DNA of 24,271 nucleotides from an uncultured Oscillospiraceae bacterium (lineage in GTDB: Bacteria > Bacillota > Clostridia > Oscillospirales > Oscillospiraceae). Each line of letters opens with the position of its first letter. Positions within the stretch are counted from its first letter, which is position 1. Below, in pieces: positions 6,671 through 13,808 of this stretch. Under the pieces are notes generated by a model. The model worked only from the letters and a program-made list of their open reading frames with translations, searched no databases and was not told the DNA's origin. The DNA lies in contig CABVDR010000038.1 of NCBI GenBank assembly GCA_902497145.1, forward strand, positions 1 to 24,271, read 5' to 3'. A program made the position numbers and the translations under genes.

Positions 6671-7543
6671 ATGTTCGGCTACGTCAGACCGGTGCGGGAT
6701 GAGCTGAAGTGCCGGGACTTTGATTTGTACCGGGCCGCCTACTGCGGGCTGTGCCGGTGCATGAAAAAGCGGTGCGGCTGGACGTCCACCTGGTTTCTGA
6801 ACTACGACTTTACCTTTCTGGCCCTGCTGCTTACCCCGGAGGAGGAGTCCTATTCCCCCTGCCGGAAGCGCTGCTCGGTGAATCCTTTTCTCAAAAAAAC
6901 CATGTGCCCCGCCAGCCCCGCCCTGGAGCTGGCGGCGGACGAGAGCGTGGTGCTCACCTGGTGGCAGCTGCGGGACAAGATCCGGGACGAGGGGTTCTGG
7001 AAGGGGCTGCCCGCCCGGGGCTTATCCCTACTGCTGCGGTGCGCCTACAAAAAGGCGGCCCGCCATTGCCCCGACTTTGATCGGGCAGTGGGGGAGCGTC
7101 TGGGGGAGCTGAATACCCTGGAGGGGGAGAAGTGCCCCTCCATCGACCGCACGGCCGACACCTTTGCCCGCCTGCTTCAGGCGGCGGCCCCGTCCACCGG
7201 CGATCCCCTTCGGGACCGGCCTCTGGAGGAGCTTCTCTATCACCTGGGCCGCTGGATCTACCTGATCGACGCTCAGGACGACCTGGAGGAGGACGCCAAG
7301 GCCGGACGCTACAACCCGGTGGCTGCCCGCTTCGGCCCCCAGGGGGACCGGGAGGCCATGGAACGCACCTTGAATCACTCGCTCAACCGCATATATTCCG
7401 CCGCTCAGCTGCTGCCCTTTGGCCGGCGCTGGCCGGTGATTGAGAATATTCTGTACCTGGGACTGCCCCTGGTGCAGCGGGCTGTCTTTGATGGCAGCTG
7501 GAAGCAGATCCAAAAACAAACGATATGGAGACAAAATCAATGA
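6671..7543 (+). CDS. DUF5685-like Cys-rich protein of unknown function
   Basis: This 290-residue protein begins MFGYVRPVRDELKCRDF and then CGLC (25-28), which I recognise as the DUF5685 type. It is probably cytoplasmic, with no clear signal peptide or membrane segment. There are eleven Cys, at 14, 25, 28, 30, 35, 64, 68, 79, 124, 133 and 155, so metal binding in the N-terminal part is plausible. Two Asp-rich motifs stand out: LRDKIRDE (100-107) and DAQDDLEED (200-208) followed by AKAGRYNP. They resemble the two DxxxD/DxxED motifs of squalene/phytoene synthases, but this is my inference and no activity is established. GAGGA overlapping the rseC-like stop gives a ribosome site seven bases before the ATG. 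Its stop overlaps the next gene by ATGA, so the two are translationally coupled. Confidence 0.8.
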   Translation: MFGYVRPVRDELKCRDFDLYRAAYCGLCRCMKKRCGWTSTWFLNYDFTFLALLLTPEEESYSPCRKRCSVNPFLKKTMCPASPALELAADESVVLTWWQLRDKIRDEGFWKGLPARGLSLLLRCAYKKAARHCPDFDRAVGERLGELNTLEGEKCPSIDRTADTFARLLQAAAPSTGDPLRDRPLEELLYHLGRWIYLIDAQDDLEEDAKAGRYNPVAARFGPQGDREAMERTLNHSLNRIYSAAQLLPFGRRWPVIENILYLGLPLVQRAVFDGSWKQIQKQTIWRQNQ

Positions 7544-8145
7544 GAGATCCCTACACCGTTTTAGGCGTCAGTTCCAATGCCAGCGATCAGGAGATCAAAA
7601 AGGCCTACCGGGAGCTGGCCCGGAAGTACCATCCGGACAACTACGTGGACAATCCTCTGGCCGACCTGGCCGAGGAGAAGATGAAAGAGATCAACGAGGC
7701 CTATGAGGCCATCCAGAAGCAGCGCAGCGGCGGGGGCGGCAGCTATCAGAGCAGCTCCTCCTCCAGCGGCGGTTATCAAGGCGGCTATCAGCAGCAACAG
7801 CAGTACAACGGAAACCCCACCTATGCCCGGGTGCGCAACCTCATCAACATGGGGGACCTGAACACCGCAGAACAGCTGCTCAATGAGGTGCCCCAGCACG
7901 GGGGCGAGTGGTACTTCCTGCGGGGAAGCATCGCCTACCGCCGGGGCTGGCTGGATGAGGCTATGCAGAATTACAGCCTGGCTGTCCAGATGGAGCCGGG
8001 CAACATGGAGTACCGCCAGGCCCTGAACATGATGCAGCGGGGCGGGCAGGCCTACCGGCCCTATGCCTCCTCCGGCGGCATGGACGGCCTGGACTGCTGT
8101 ACCACCATGCTGTGCCTCAACTGCCTGTGCGGAGGGTGCAACTGA
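7540..8145 (+). CDS. J-domain protein with TPR-like region and Cys-rich tail
   Basis: The N-terminal J domain (residues 1-62: RDPYTVLGVSSNASDQEIKK, then HPD at 31-33) would stimulate the ATPase of a DnaK-type chaperone. It is followed by a Gly/Ser/Gln-rich linker (about 66-90) and a helical TPR-like stretch (about 95-165, with NLINMGDLNTAEQLLNEVP and GWLDEAMQNYSLAVQMEPG). The tail has six Cys in the last 16 residues (CCTTMLCLNCLCGGCN). It lacks the Gly-Phe, zinc-finger and substrate domains of true DnaJ, so it is a specialised co-chaperone or adaptor. I chose the ATG at 7540 over 7525: it makes an ATGA overlap with the previous stop and has GGAG nine bases upstream. The five extra codons add nothing to the J domain. 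Confidence 0.85.
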   Translation: MRDPYTVLGVSSNASDQEIKKAYRELARKYHPDNYVDNPLADLAEEKMKEINEAYEAIQKQRSGGGGSYQSSSSSSGGYQGGYQQQQQYNGNPTYARVRNLINMGDLNTAEQLLNEVPQHGGEWYFLRGSIAYRRGWLDEAMQNYSLAVQMEPGNMEYRQALNMMQRGGQAYRPYASSGGMDGLDCCTTMLCLNCLCGGCN

Positions 8146-8146
8146 C

Positions 8147-8677
8147 ATGGCCGGGCGGGCGTCTGATTCCACCCGGCGCACAGCGCTGGGCGGCGTGCTG
8201 GCTGCGGGCAGCCTGGCTGTGATGTGGCTGGCCTGCGTTGTCCCCTCGGGCAGCCTGGGGCTGACGGCGGCGGCGGGCCTGTTCCCCATCGGGGCGGTCA
8301 TTGCCGGGGGAAGAGCGGCGGGCCTTCTATGCTGGGCCGCGGCCTCGGTGCTGGGCCTTCTGCTGCTGCCGGACAAGGGCGTGGCCCTGATGTACCTGTG
8401 CTTTTTAGGACTCTACCCGGCGGTGAAGAGCCGACTGGAGAATGTGAAAAGCCGGGTTATCGAGTGGCTGGGCAAGTTTGCCTTCTTCAACGTGGCCCTG
8501 AGCATCTGCTGGTTTATCTTCCGCGGCCTGTTTCTGCCGGCCCTGCCCCAGTGGATCGGGGAGAAGACCTGGCTGGTCTACGTGGCAGGCAACGTGGTAT
8601 TTCTCATCTATGACATCGCATTGACCCGCCTCATTGGGGCGGTGATGGTGCGCCTGCGGCCTTTGAAGGGGCGGTAA
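8147..8677 (+). CDS. Small polytopic membrane protein of unknown function
   Basis: This 176-residue protein is mostly hydrophobic, with about five membrane segments (roughly 13-31, 36-55, 57-85, 108-127 and 140-165) and a basic C terminus (RLRPLKGR). A conserved-looking stretch ALMYLCFLGLYPAVKSRLE falls in the middle. I do not recognise the family. The size and Gly/Ala-rich helices recall ECF-type S components, but I see no diagnostic motif. The ATG at 8147 was chosen because GGAGGG (8131-8136) lies ten bases upstream and the upstream J-protein stop is only one base away. Longer in-frame starts lie inside the J-protein gene. It is the last gene of the run that begins at cdaA. Confidence 0.7.
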   Translation: MAGRASDSTRRTALGGVLAAGSLAVMWLACVVPSGSLGLTAAAGLFPIGAVIAGGRAAGLLCWAAASVLGLLLLPDKGVALMYLCFLGLYPAVKSRLENVKSRVIEWLGKFAFFNVALSICWFIFRGLFLPALPQWIGEKTWLVYVAGNVVFLIYDIALTRLIGAVMVRLRPLKGR

Positions 8678-8704
8678 GGCGGCGCCGATTTTTCCGGCGG
8701 TGGG

Positions 8705-8730
8705 TTGACAGAGCCCAAGCCGGGTACAAT
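8705..8730 (+). promoter_or_regulatory. Weak promoter candidate before yicC
   Basis: A perfect TTGACA (8705-8710) and a near-perfect TACAAT (8725-8730) lie in the 77-bp gap before yicC, but the spacer is only 14 bp. That is shorter than sigma-A normally accepts. The two boxes suggest a new transcription unit starting at yicC. The spacing keeps confidence low. Confidence 0.3.
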
Positions 8731-8754
8731 CCAAGACATAAGGAAGTGACCCCC

Positions 8755-9633
8755 ATGGTCAAAAGTATGACCGGCTACGGCCGGGCAGAGGACACCCTCA
8801 ACGGCTGCACCATCACGGTGGAGCTGCGCTCGGTGAATAACCGCTACCTGGACTGCAACGTCCGCATGCCCCGGCTGTACCTCTTCGCGGAGGAGACCAT
8901 CAAGGGCCGGGTGCAGAACACCATTTCCCGGGGAAAGGTGGACGTCTTCGTCACCCTGGATATGACCGGAGGCGAACAGGTCCAGGTGTCGGTGAACCAG
9001 CCCCTGGCCGACGGCTACTACGCCGCCCTCACGCAGCTGGCCGAGCGCTACGGCCTGTCCAAGGACATCTCCGTGTCCCTGCTGTCCCGGTTCCCCGACG
9101 TACTGCTGGCGGAAAAGGCGGAGGAGGACGTGGAGCAGCGGGCCCAGGACATCTGTTCCGTGCTGGACCGTGCCCTCCAAGACTTCGACCAGATGCGCAC
9201 CCGGGAGGGGGCGCGGCTGGAGGCCGACGTGCTCTCCCGCGCTGCCCGCATTGAGGAGCTGGTGGGGCTGGTGGAGGAGCGCTCCCCCCAGACCGTGTCC
9301 GAGTACCGCGCCAAGCTGGAGGCCCGGATGAACGAGGTCCTGGCCAACACCCAGCTGGACCCCGCCCGCATCCTCACCGAGGCGGCCATCTTCGCTGACA
9401 AGGTGGCGGTGGACGAGGAGACGGTGCGTCTGCGCAGCCACATCGGCCAGCTGCGGCACATGCTGGAGCAGGGGGGCGCCACCGGGCGCAAGCTGGACTT
9501 CCTCATCCAGGAGTTCAACCGGGAGGCCAACACCATCGGCTCCAAGTGCAGCGACATCGACATCGCCCGCCACGTGGTGGACATCAAGGCCGAGATCGAG
9601 AAGATCCGGGAGCAGGTGCAGAATATTGAGTAA
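8755..9633 (+). CDS. yicC: YicC/YloC family endoribonuclease
   Basis: YicC-family proteins are endoribonucleases linked to RNA decay and stationary-phase fitness. The 292-residue protein has the hallmark start MVKSMTGYGRAE and the N-terminal YicC domain (ELRSVNNRYLDCNVRMPRL). The C-terminal DUF1732-type region (from about 205) has ILTEAAIFADKVAVDEE and the closing LDFLIQEFNREANTIGSKC. Length matches the family at about 290. The ATG at 8755 is preferred to the GTG three codons upstream because AGGAAG sits eight bases before it and the family begins with this sequence. It lies 12 bp before remA in the standard Firmicutes order yicC-remA-gmk-rpoZ. Confidence 0.95.
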   Translation: MVKSMTGYGRAEDTLNGCTITVELRSVNNRYLDCNVRMPRLYLFAEETIKGRVQNTISRGKVDVFVTLDMTGGEQVQVSVNQPLADGYYAALTQLAERYGLSKDISVSLLSRFPDVLLAEKAEEDVEQRAQDICSVLDRALQDFDQMRTREGARLEADVLSRAARIEELVGLVEERSPQTVSEYRAKLEARMNEVLANTQLDPARILTEAAIFADKVAVDEETVRLRSHIGQLRHMLEQGGATGRKLDFLIQEFNREANTIGSKCSDIDIARHVVDIKAEIEKIREQVQNIE

Positions 9634-9645
9634 GGAGGACGCCCA

Positions 9646-9909
9646 GTGAAGCTCATCAACATTGGATTTGGCAACATGATCTCCGCCGGGCGGCTCATTG
9701 CCATCGTCAGTCCCGAGTCGGCCCCCATCAAGCGTATGGTCCAGGAGGCCCGGGACCGGGGGGTCCTCATCGACGCCACCTATGGCCGCCGCACCCGGGC
9801 GGTACTCATTATGGACAACGACCACCTGGTGCTCTCCGCTCTCCAGCCGGAGACGGTAGCCAACCGGGCGGCCGGGGAGAAGGACAGTGCAGAGGAGGAA
9901 GCGGAATGA
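9646..9909 (+). CDS. remA: RemA family extracellular matrix regulator (DUF370)
   Basis: RemA is a small DNA-binding protein. In Bacillus subtilis it forms rings on DNA and activates matrix and osmoprotection genes. The 87-residue protein has the conserved KLINIGFGNMISAGRLIAIV start, SPESAPIKRMVQEARD and IDATYGRRTRAVLIMDNDH. The start codon is GTG, preceded by AAGGAGG eight bases upstream that overlaps the yicC stop. The ATGA at its end starts gmk. Whether it controls matrix genes in this organism is not shown by the window. Family identity is secure. Confidence 0.93.
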   Translation: MKLINIGFGNMISAGRLIAIVSPESAPIKRMVQEARDRGVLIDATYGRRTRAVLIMDNDHLVLSALQPETVANRAAGEKDSAEEEAE

Positions 9910-10523
9910 TCCGAAAGAAAGAGAAAGGACAGCTCATCGTCCTGTCCGGCCCCTCCGGGGTGGGCAAGAGCACGGTGATCGCCGAGCTGCTGGGCCAGCG
10001 GAAAAACATCTATTTCTCCGTCTCCTACACCACCCGGCAGCCCCGGGTGGGGGAGCAGGACGGGGTAAACTACAACTTCGTCTCCCGGGAGGAGTTTGAG
10101 GGGATGATCCAGCGGGACGAGCTGCTGGAGTACGCCGAGTATGTAAATAACTACTACGGTACCTCCCTGAAGCTCATCCGGGACAAACTGGACGCGGGCA
10201 TCGACGTGCTGCTGGACATTGAGGTCCAGGGCGCGGCCAAGGTGCGCTCCCGCTGCCCCGATGCCCTGTTTATTTTCATTATCCCGCCTTCCTTTGAGGA
10301 GCTCTCCCGCCGCCTTCACGGCCGTCACACCGACAGCGAGGAAGTGATCCAGGGGCGGCTGGAGAAGGCCCGCCAGGAGGCCAAGGAAATTTCCAAGTAC
10401 GACTATCTGGTTATCAACGACAAGGTTGCCAACGCGGTGTCTGAGATCGAGTCCATTCTTATCTCAGCCGAGTGCCGCGTGGAGAACCGGAAATCTATTT
10501 ATGAAGGAGTTTTTGCGTTATGA
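9906..10523 (+). CDS. gmk: Guanylate kinase
   Basis: Guanylate kinase phosphorylates GMP to GDP using ATP in the cytoplasm, feeding GTP and (p)ppGpp pools. The 205-residue protein has the P-loop GPSGVGKS at 15-22, then SVSYTTRQPRVGEQDGVNY with the GMP-binding Ser/Arg/Tyr residues and EYAEYVNNYYGT. DVLLDIEVQGA and the lid region RRLHGRHTDSEEVIQGRL follow. Length is normal for the family. It overlaps remA at the start and rpoZ at the end by ATGA, indicating tight co-translation. Confidence 0.97.
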   Translation: MIRKKEKGQLIVLSGPSGVGKSTVIAELLGQRKNIYFSVSYTTRQPRVGEQDGVNYNFVSREEFEGMIQRDELLEYAEYVNNYYGTSLKLIRDKLDAGIDVLLDIEVQGAAKVRSRCPDALFIFIIPPSFEELSRRLHGRHTDSEEVIQGRLEKARQEAKEISKYDYLVINDKVANAVSEIESILISAECRVENRKSIYEGVFAL

Positions 10524-10723
10524 TGCTCTATCCTGCTATGAGAGACCTGCTTAAGAAGGTGCCCAGCCGCTACCAGCTGGTGAATGTGGTGGCCAGCCGG
10601 GCCCGTGAGATCGCCAGCGAGGCCGAGATGTCCGGGGAGCCCCTGGATGACAAGCCGGTGAGCATTGCCATCCAGGAGGTGGCCGACGGCAAGCTGGACG
10701 AGCGGCTCAATCAGGCGGGCTGA
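10520..10723 (+). CDS. rpoZ: DNA-directed RNA polymerase omega subunit
   Basis: Omega helps fold and stabilise the beta' subunit of RNA polymerase. At 67 residues it is the short Firmicutes form. It shows the conserved core YPAMRDLLKKVPSRYQLVNV, VASRAREIA and the later KPVSIAIQEVADGKL. The start is ATGATG; the first ATG overlaps the gmk stop, and AAGGAG lies about ten bases upstream. Many Firmicutes carry coaBC directly after rpoZ. Here a hairpin and then priA follow. Confidence 0.93.
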   Translation: MMLYPAMRDLLKKVPSRYQLVNVVASRAREIASEAEMSGEPLDDKPVSIAIQEVADGKLDERLNQAG

Positions 10724-10750
10724 TCTTCCGTCCGCCCGGAACAAGATGAA

Positions 10751-10799
10751 AAAGGGCTGGAGCAATGGACCAGAGCGCGCCGTTGTTCCGCCCTTTCTT
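10751..10799 (+). terminator. Long hairpin with short U-tract between rpoZ and priA (attenuator or terminator candidate)
   Basis: AAAGGGC (10751-10757) pairs with GCCCTTT (10790-10796). After one bulged T, ten more pairs (10759-10768 with 10780-10789, two of them G-U) close an 11-nt loop. TTTCTT runs from the stem base to 10799. The structure looks like an intrinsic terminator with an imperfect tail. It may only partly stop transcription, or it may mark an mRNA processing site, since priA has no clear promoter of its own. Confidence 0.5.
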
Positions 10800-10822
10800 A
10801 AACTGGCAAGGAGGGACGCGGT

Positions 10823-13276
10823 ATGGGGTGCGTGGTGGCCAAGGTCGCCGTATCCAAGGCGGTCTACGCCATTGACAAGCCCTATGATTACCTGGTCCCC
10901 GGCCCCCTGGAGGACCGGCTGGAGCCGGGGATGCGGGTGCTGGTGCCTTTCGGGTCCGGCAACCGCGGCTCCGACGGTATCGTGCTGGCCCTGTCCAGCC
11001 GGGAGTCGGGAGGGGGCCTGAAGGCCATCACCGCGGCCCTGGACGAGGAGCCGGTGCTGGACCACCAGGGGATCCAGCTGGCCCTGTGGATGCGGGAGCG
11101 GTACTTCTGTACCGTCTATGACGCCGTCAAGGCCATGCTGCCCGCCGGGCTCTACTACGCCCTGCGGGACTGCGTGAAGCTGACCGTGGACCGGGAGGCG
11201 GCCTATGAGGCCGCCCAGGGTTCCGCCGCCGCCACAAAACTGGTGGAGATGCTGCTGGCCTGGAACGGGCAGGGGGAACTGGAGCAGATCCGGGCGGGCT
11301 TTGGCCCCAAGGATCCCGCCCCCGCCATCCGGTATCTGGTGGAGCACGGGGCGGCGGAGATCGTCACCAGCGCCCAGCGGGGCGTGGGGGACAAGACGGA
11401 AAAGCTGGCGGTGCTGGCCATGCCCTCGGAGGAGGCCATGGCTCTGGTCACCCCCCGGCGAAAGACCGCGCCCCTGCGCTACTCGGTCACCGAGCTGCTG
11501 TGTCAGCTGGGGGCGGCCAGTACCAAGGAGCTGTGCTACTTCACCGGGGCGTCCATGCCCACCATCCGATCCCTGGAGAAGAGCGGCATCCTCACCCTGG
11601 AGCGCCAGGAGGTGTTCCGCCGGGTGCAGCTGGACGACGTGCCCCCCAAGCCCTTGCCGGAGCTCAACGAGGAGCAGCAGGCCGCCCTGGAGGGGTTGGA
11701 CGGGCTCTGTCAGGAGGAGAAACCCGCCGTGGCCCTCCTGTACGGCGTGACGGGCAGCGGCAAGACCCAGGTCTACATCCGCCTCATCCAGCAGGTGCTG
11801 GACCGGGGGGGAAGTGCTATGGTACTGGTGCCCGAGATCGCCCTGACCCCCCAGCTGCTGCGGGTGTTTGCCGCCCACTTTGGGCAGGAAATCGCGGTCC
11901 TTCACAGCTCCCTGCCCGCCGGGGAGCGGTACGACGAGTGGAAGCGGGCCAAACAGGGCAAGGCCCGGGTGGTTATCGGCACCCGCTCGGCGGTGTTTGC
12001 GCCGCTGAAAAACCTGTCTGTGCTCATTCTGGACGAGGAGCAGGAGGGGAGCTACAAGTCGGAGAACACCCCCCGCTACCACGCCCGGGACGTGGCCAAG
12101 TACCGCTGCGTCCAGGAGAATGCCCTGCTGGTGTTGGGATCGGCCACCCCGGCGGTGGAGACCATGTACAGCGCCCGGGAGGGCATTTATCACCCATTCA
12201 CCCTCACCCAGCGCTACAACCAAAAGGAACTGCCCCAGGTCCACATCGTGGACCTGAAGGAGGAGCTGCGGGCGGGCAACGGGGGAGCCATCAGCGGCCT
12301 GCTGGCCGGGGAGATCGGAGACAACCTGACCCGGGGAGAGCAGACCATCCTGCTCCTCAACCGCCGGGGGGCCAGCCGCATGGTGTCCTGCGGGGAGTGC
12401 GGCGAGGTGCCCCAGTGTCCCCGGTGCTCGGTGAAGCTCACCTACCACTCGGCCAATGGGCGACTTATGTGTCACTACTGTGGCTACTCCCAGCCCCTGC
12501 CTCAGGCCTGCCCCGCCTGCGGCGGAAAGCTCAACTTCATCGGCGTGGGCACCCAGCGGGTGCAGGAGGAGCTGGAGGAGCGGTTTCCCGGGGTGGAGGT
12601 GCTGCGGATGGACGGGGATACCGTCACCGCCGCCCACTCCCATGAGAAAATCCTGGAGCAGTTCCGCTCCGGGAAGGCCCCCATCCTGTTGGGCACCCAG
12701 ATGGTGGCCAAGGGGCTGGACTTTGAAAACGTGACCCTGGTCGGCGTGGTGCTGGCCGACCAGTCCCTGTTCGTAGATGACTTCCGGGCGGGGGAGCGGA
12801 CCTTCTCTCTGCTCACCCAGGTAGTGGGCCGGGCGGGCCGAGGGGAGAAGACAGGCCGGGCAGTGATCCAGACCTTCACCCCCGACCACGACGTCATTCG
12901 CTTTGCCGCCCGCCAGGACTACGAGCACTTTTACCAGCAGGAGATCCAGATGCGCCGCCTGCGCCGGGAGCCCCCGTTTCGGGACGTGTTCGTCCTTACC
13001 GCTTCGGGTCCCGAGGAGACGGGGGTGCTGCGCTGCTGCGTGAAGCTGCGCCAGGCTCTGGAGGGAGCCCTGGGACGGTTTGACCAGGAGTGGGAGCTGC
13101 TGGGGCCTGCCCCGGCGGCGGTGGCCAAGGTAAATAACCGCTACCGCTACCGCCTGACCCTGTCCACCAAGAACTGCCGCCCGGTGCGGGAGCTGCTGGG
13201 CGGGCTGATTGCCCAGGCCCATCAGGACCGGGAGAACCGAGGTATCTCTGTCTATGGAGATTTGAACCCCTATTAA
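10823..13276 (+). CDS. priA: Primosomal protein N' (replication restart helicase PriA)
   Basis: PriA recognises stalled forks, unwinds lagging-strand DNA 3'-5' and loads the replicative helicase. The 817-residue protein has an N-terminal 3' DNA-binding domain (KAVYAIDKPYDYLVP, VLVPFGSGNRGSDGIV). The helicase core has Walker A GVTGSGKTQVY at about 308-318 and Walker B LDEEQEGSYKSE near 402-413 (DEEQ rather than DEEH). A zinc region at about 520-570 has eight Cys in four CxxC pairs: CGEC, CPRC, CHYC and CPAC. Helicase lobe 2 has GTQMVAKGLDF and QVVGRAGRG. The ATG is set by AAGGAGGG seven bases upstream. Def follows 28 bp later in the usual priA-def-fmt order. Confidence 0.97.
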   Translation: MGCVVAKVAVSKAVYAIDKPYDYLVPGPLEDRLEPGMRVLVPFGSGNRGSDGIVLALSSRESGGGLKAITAALDEEPVLDHQGIQLALWMRERYFCTVYDAVKAMLPAGLYYALRDCVKLTVDREAAYEAAQGSAAATKLVEMLLAWNGQGELEQIRAGFGPKDPAPAIRYLVEHGAAEIVTSAQRGVGDKTEKLAVLAMPSEEAMALVTPRRKTAPLRYSVTELLCQLGAASTKELCYFTGASMPTIRSLEKSGILTLERQEVFRRVQLDDVPPKPLPELNEEQQAALEGLDGLCQEEKPAVALLYGVTGSGKTQVYIRLIQQVLDRGGSAMVLVPEIALTPQLLRVFAAHFGQEIAVLHSSLPAGERYDEWKRAKQGKARVVIGTRSAVFAPLKNLSVLILDEEQEGSYKSENTPRYHARDVAKYRCVQENALLVLGSATPAVETMYSAREGIYHPFTLTQRYNQKELPQVHIVDLKEELRAGNGGAISGLLAGEIGDNLTRGEQTILLLNRRGASRMVSCGECGEVPQCPRCSVKLTYHSANGRLMCHYCGYSQPLPQACPACGGKLNFIGVGTQRVQEELEERFPGVEVLRMDGDTVTAAHSHEKILEQFRSGKAPILLGTQMVAKGLDFENVTLVGVVLADQSLFVDDFRAGERTFSLLTQVVGRAGRGEKTGRAVIQTFTPDHDVIRFAARQDYEHFYQQEIQMRRLRREPPFRDVFVLTASGPEETGVLRCCVKLRQALEGALGRFDQEWELLGPAPAAVAKVNNRYRYRLTLSTKNCRPVRELLGGLIAQAHQDRENRGISVYGDLNPY

Positions 13277-13304
13277 GGGAAGGAAATAAAGGAGGAAAAT
13301 GGCT

Positions 13305-13808
13305 ATGGCCGTGAGAGAGATTTTGACCCGGGGGGAGAACGCCCTCACCAAGGTGTGCCATCCGGTGACCAAGTTTGACCAGAAACTGTGGGATCTGATC
13401 GACGACATGAAGGAGACCCTGGCCCAGGCCGGGGGCGTGGGCCTTGCCGCCCCGCAGGTGGGCATTCTGCGCCGGGTGGTTATCGTCATCAACGAGGCCG
13501 ACGAGGTGCTGGAGCTGGTGAACCCGGAGATCGTGGCCCAGCAGGGGGAGCAGGACGGCCTGGAGGGCTGCCTGTCCGTGCCCGGCCTGTGGGGCTTTGT
13601 GAAGCGCCCGGAGTGGGTGAAGGTGAAGGCCCAGGACCGCTTCGGCAAGGAGTATGAGGCGGAGGGCACCGGCCTCACCGCCCGCTGCTTCTGCCACGAG
13701 CTGGCCCATCTGGATGGCCACCTGTACACCGAGCTCACCGACAAGCTCTACAACAGCGAGGAGCTGGATGAGCTGATGGACCAGCAGGCCCAGGAGGAGA
13801 TGGAATGA
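13305..13808 (+). CDS. def: Peptide deformylase
   Basis: This metalloenzyme removes the formyl group from the N terminus of new proteins. All three family motifs are present: GVGLAAPQ (44-51), EGCLS (87-91, metal ligand C89) and HELAH (131-135, ligands H131 and H135, catalytic E132). The protein is 167 residues from the ATG at 13305. Another in-frame ATG two codons earlier (13299) lies only three bases after GGAGG, whereas 13305 has a nine-base spacing, so I prefer the second. It overlaps fmt by ATGA, pairing the deformylase with the formyltransferase that makes its substrate. Confidence 0.96.
   Translation: MAVREILTRGENALTKVCHPVTKFDQKLWDLIDDMKETLAQAGGVGLAAPQVGILRRVVIVINEADEVLELVNPEIVAQQGEQDGLEGCLSVPGLWGFVKRPEWVKVKAQDRFGKEYEAEGTGLTARCFCHELAHLDGHLYTELTDKLYNSEELDELMDQQAQEEME

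Noticed and set aside
12031..12045. DEEQ instead of DEEH in the PriA Walker B motif as a defect
   Set aside because: The Gln variant is, to my knowledge, common in clostridial PriA proteins, and the rest of the helicase core is intact.
10499..13744. An open frame of 1,081 codons on the minus strand opposite priA and def
   Set aside because: It mirrors two certain genes in a GC-rich genome where antisense stops are rare. The predicted protein is low-complexity His/Gly/Leu/Gln-rich with no recognisable domain.
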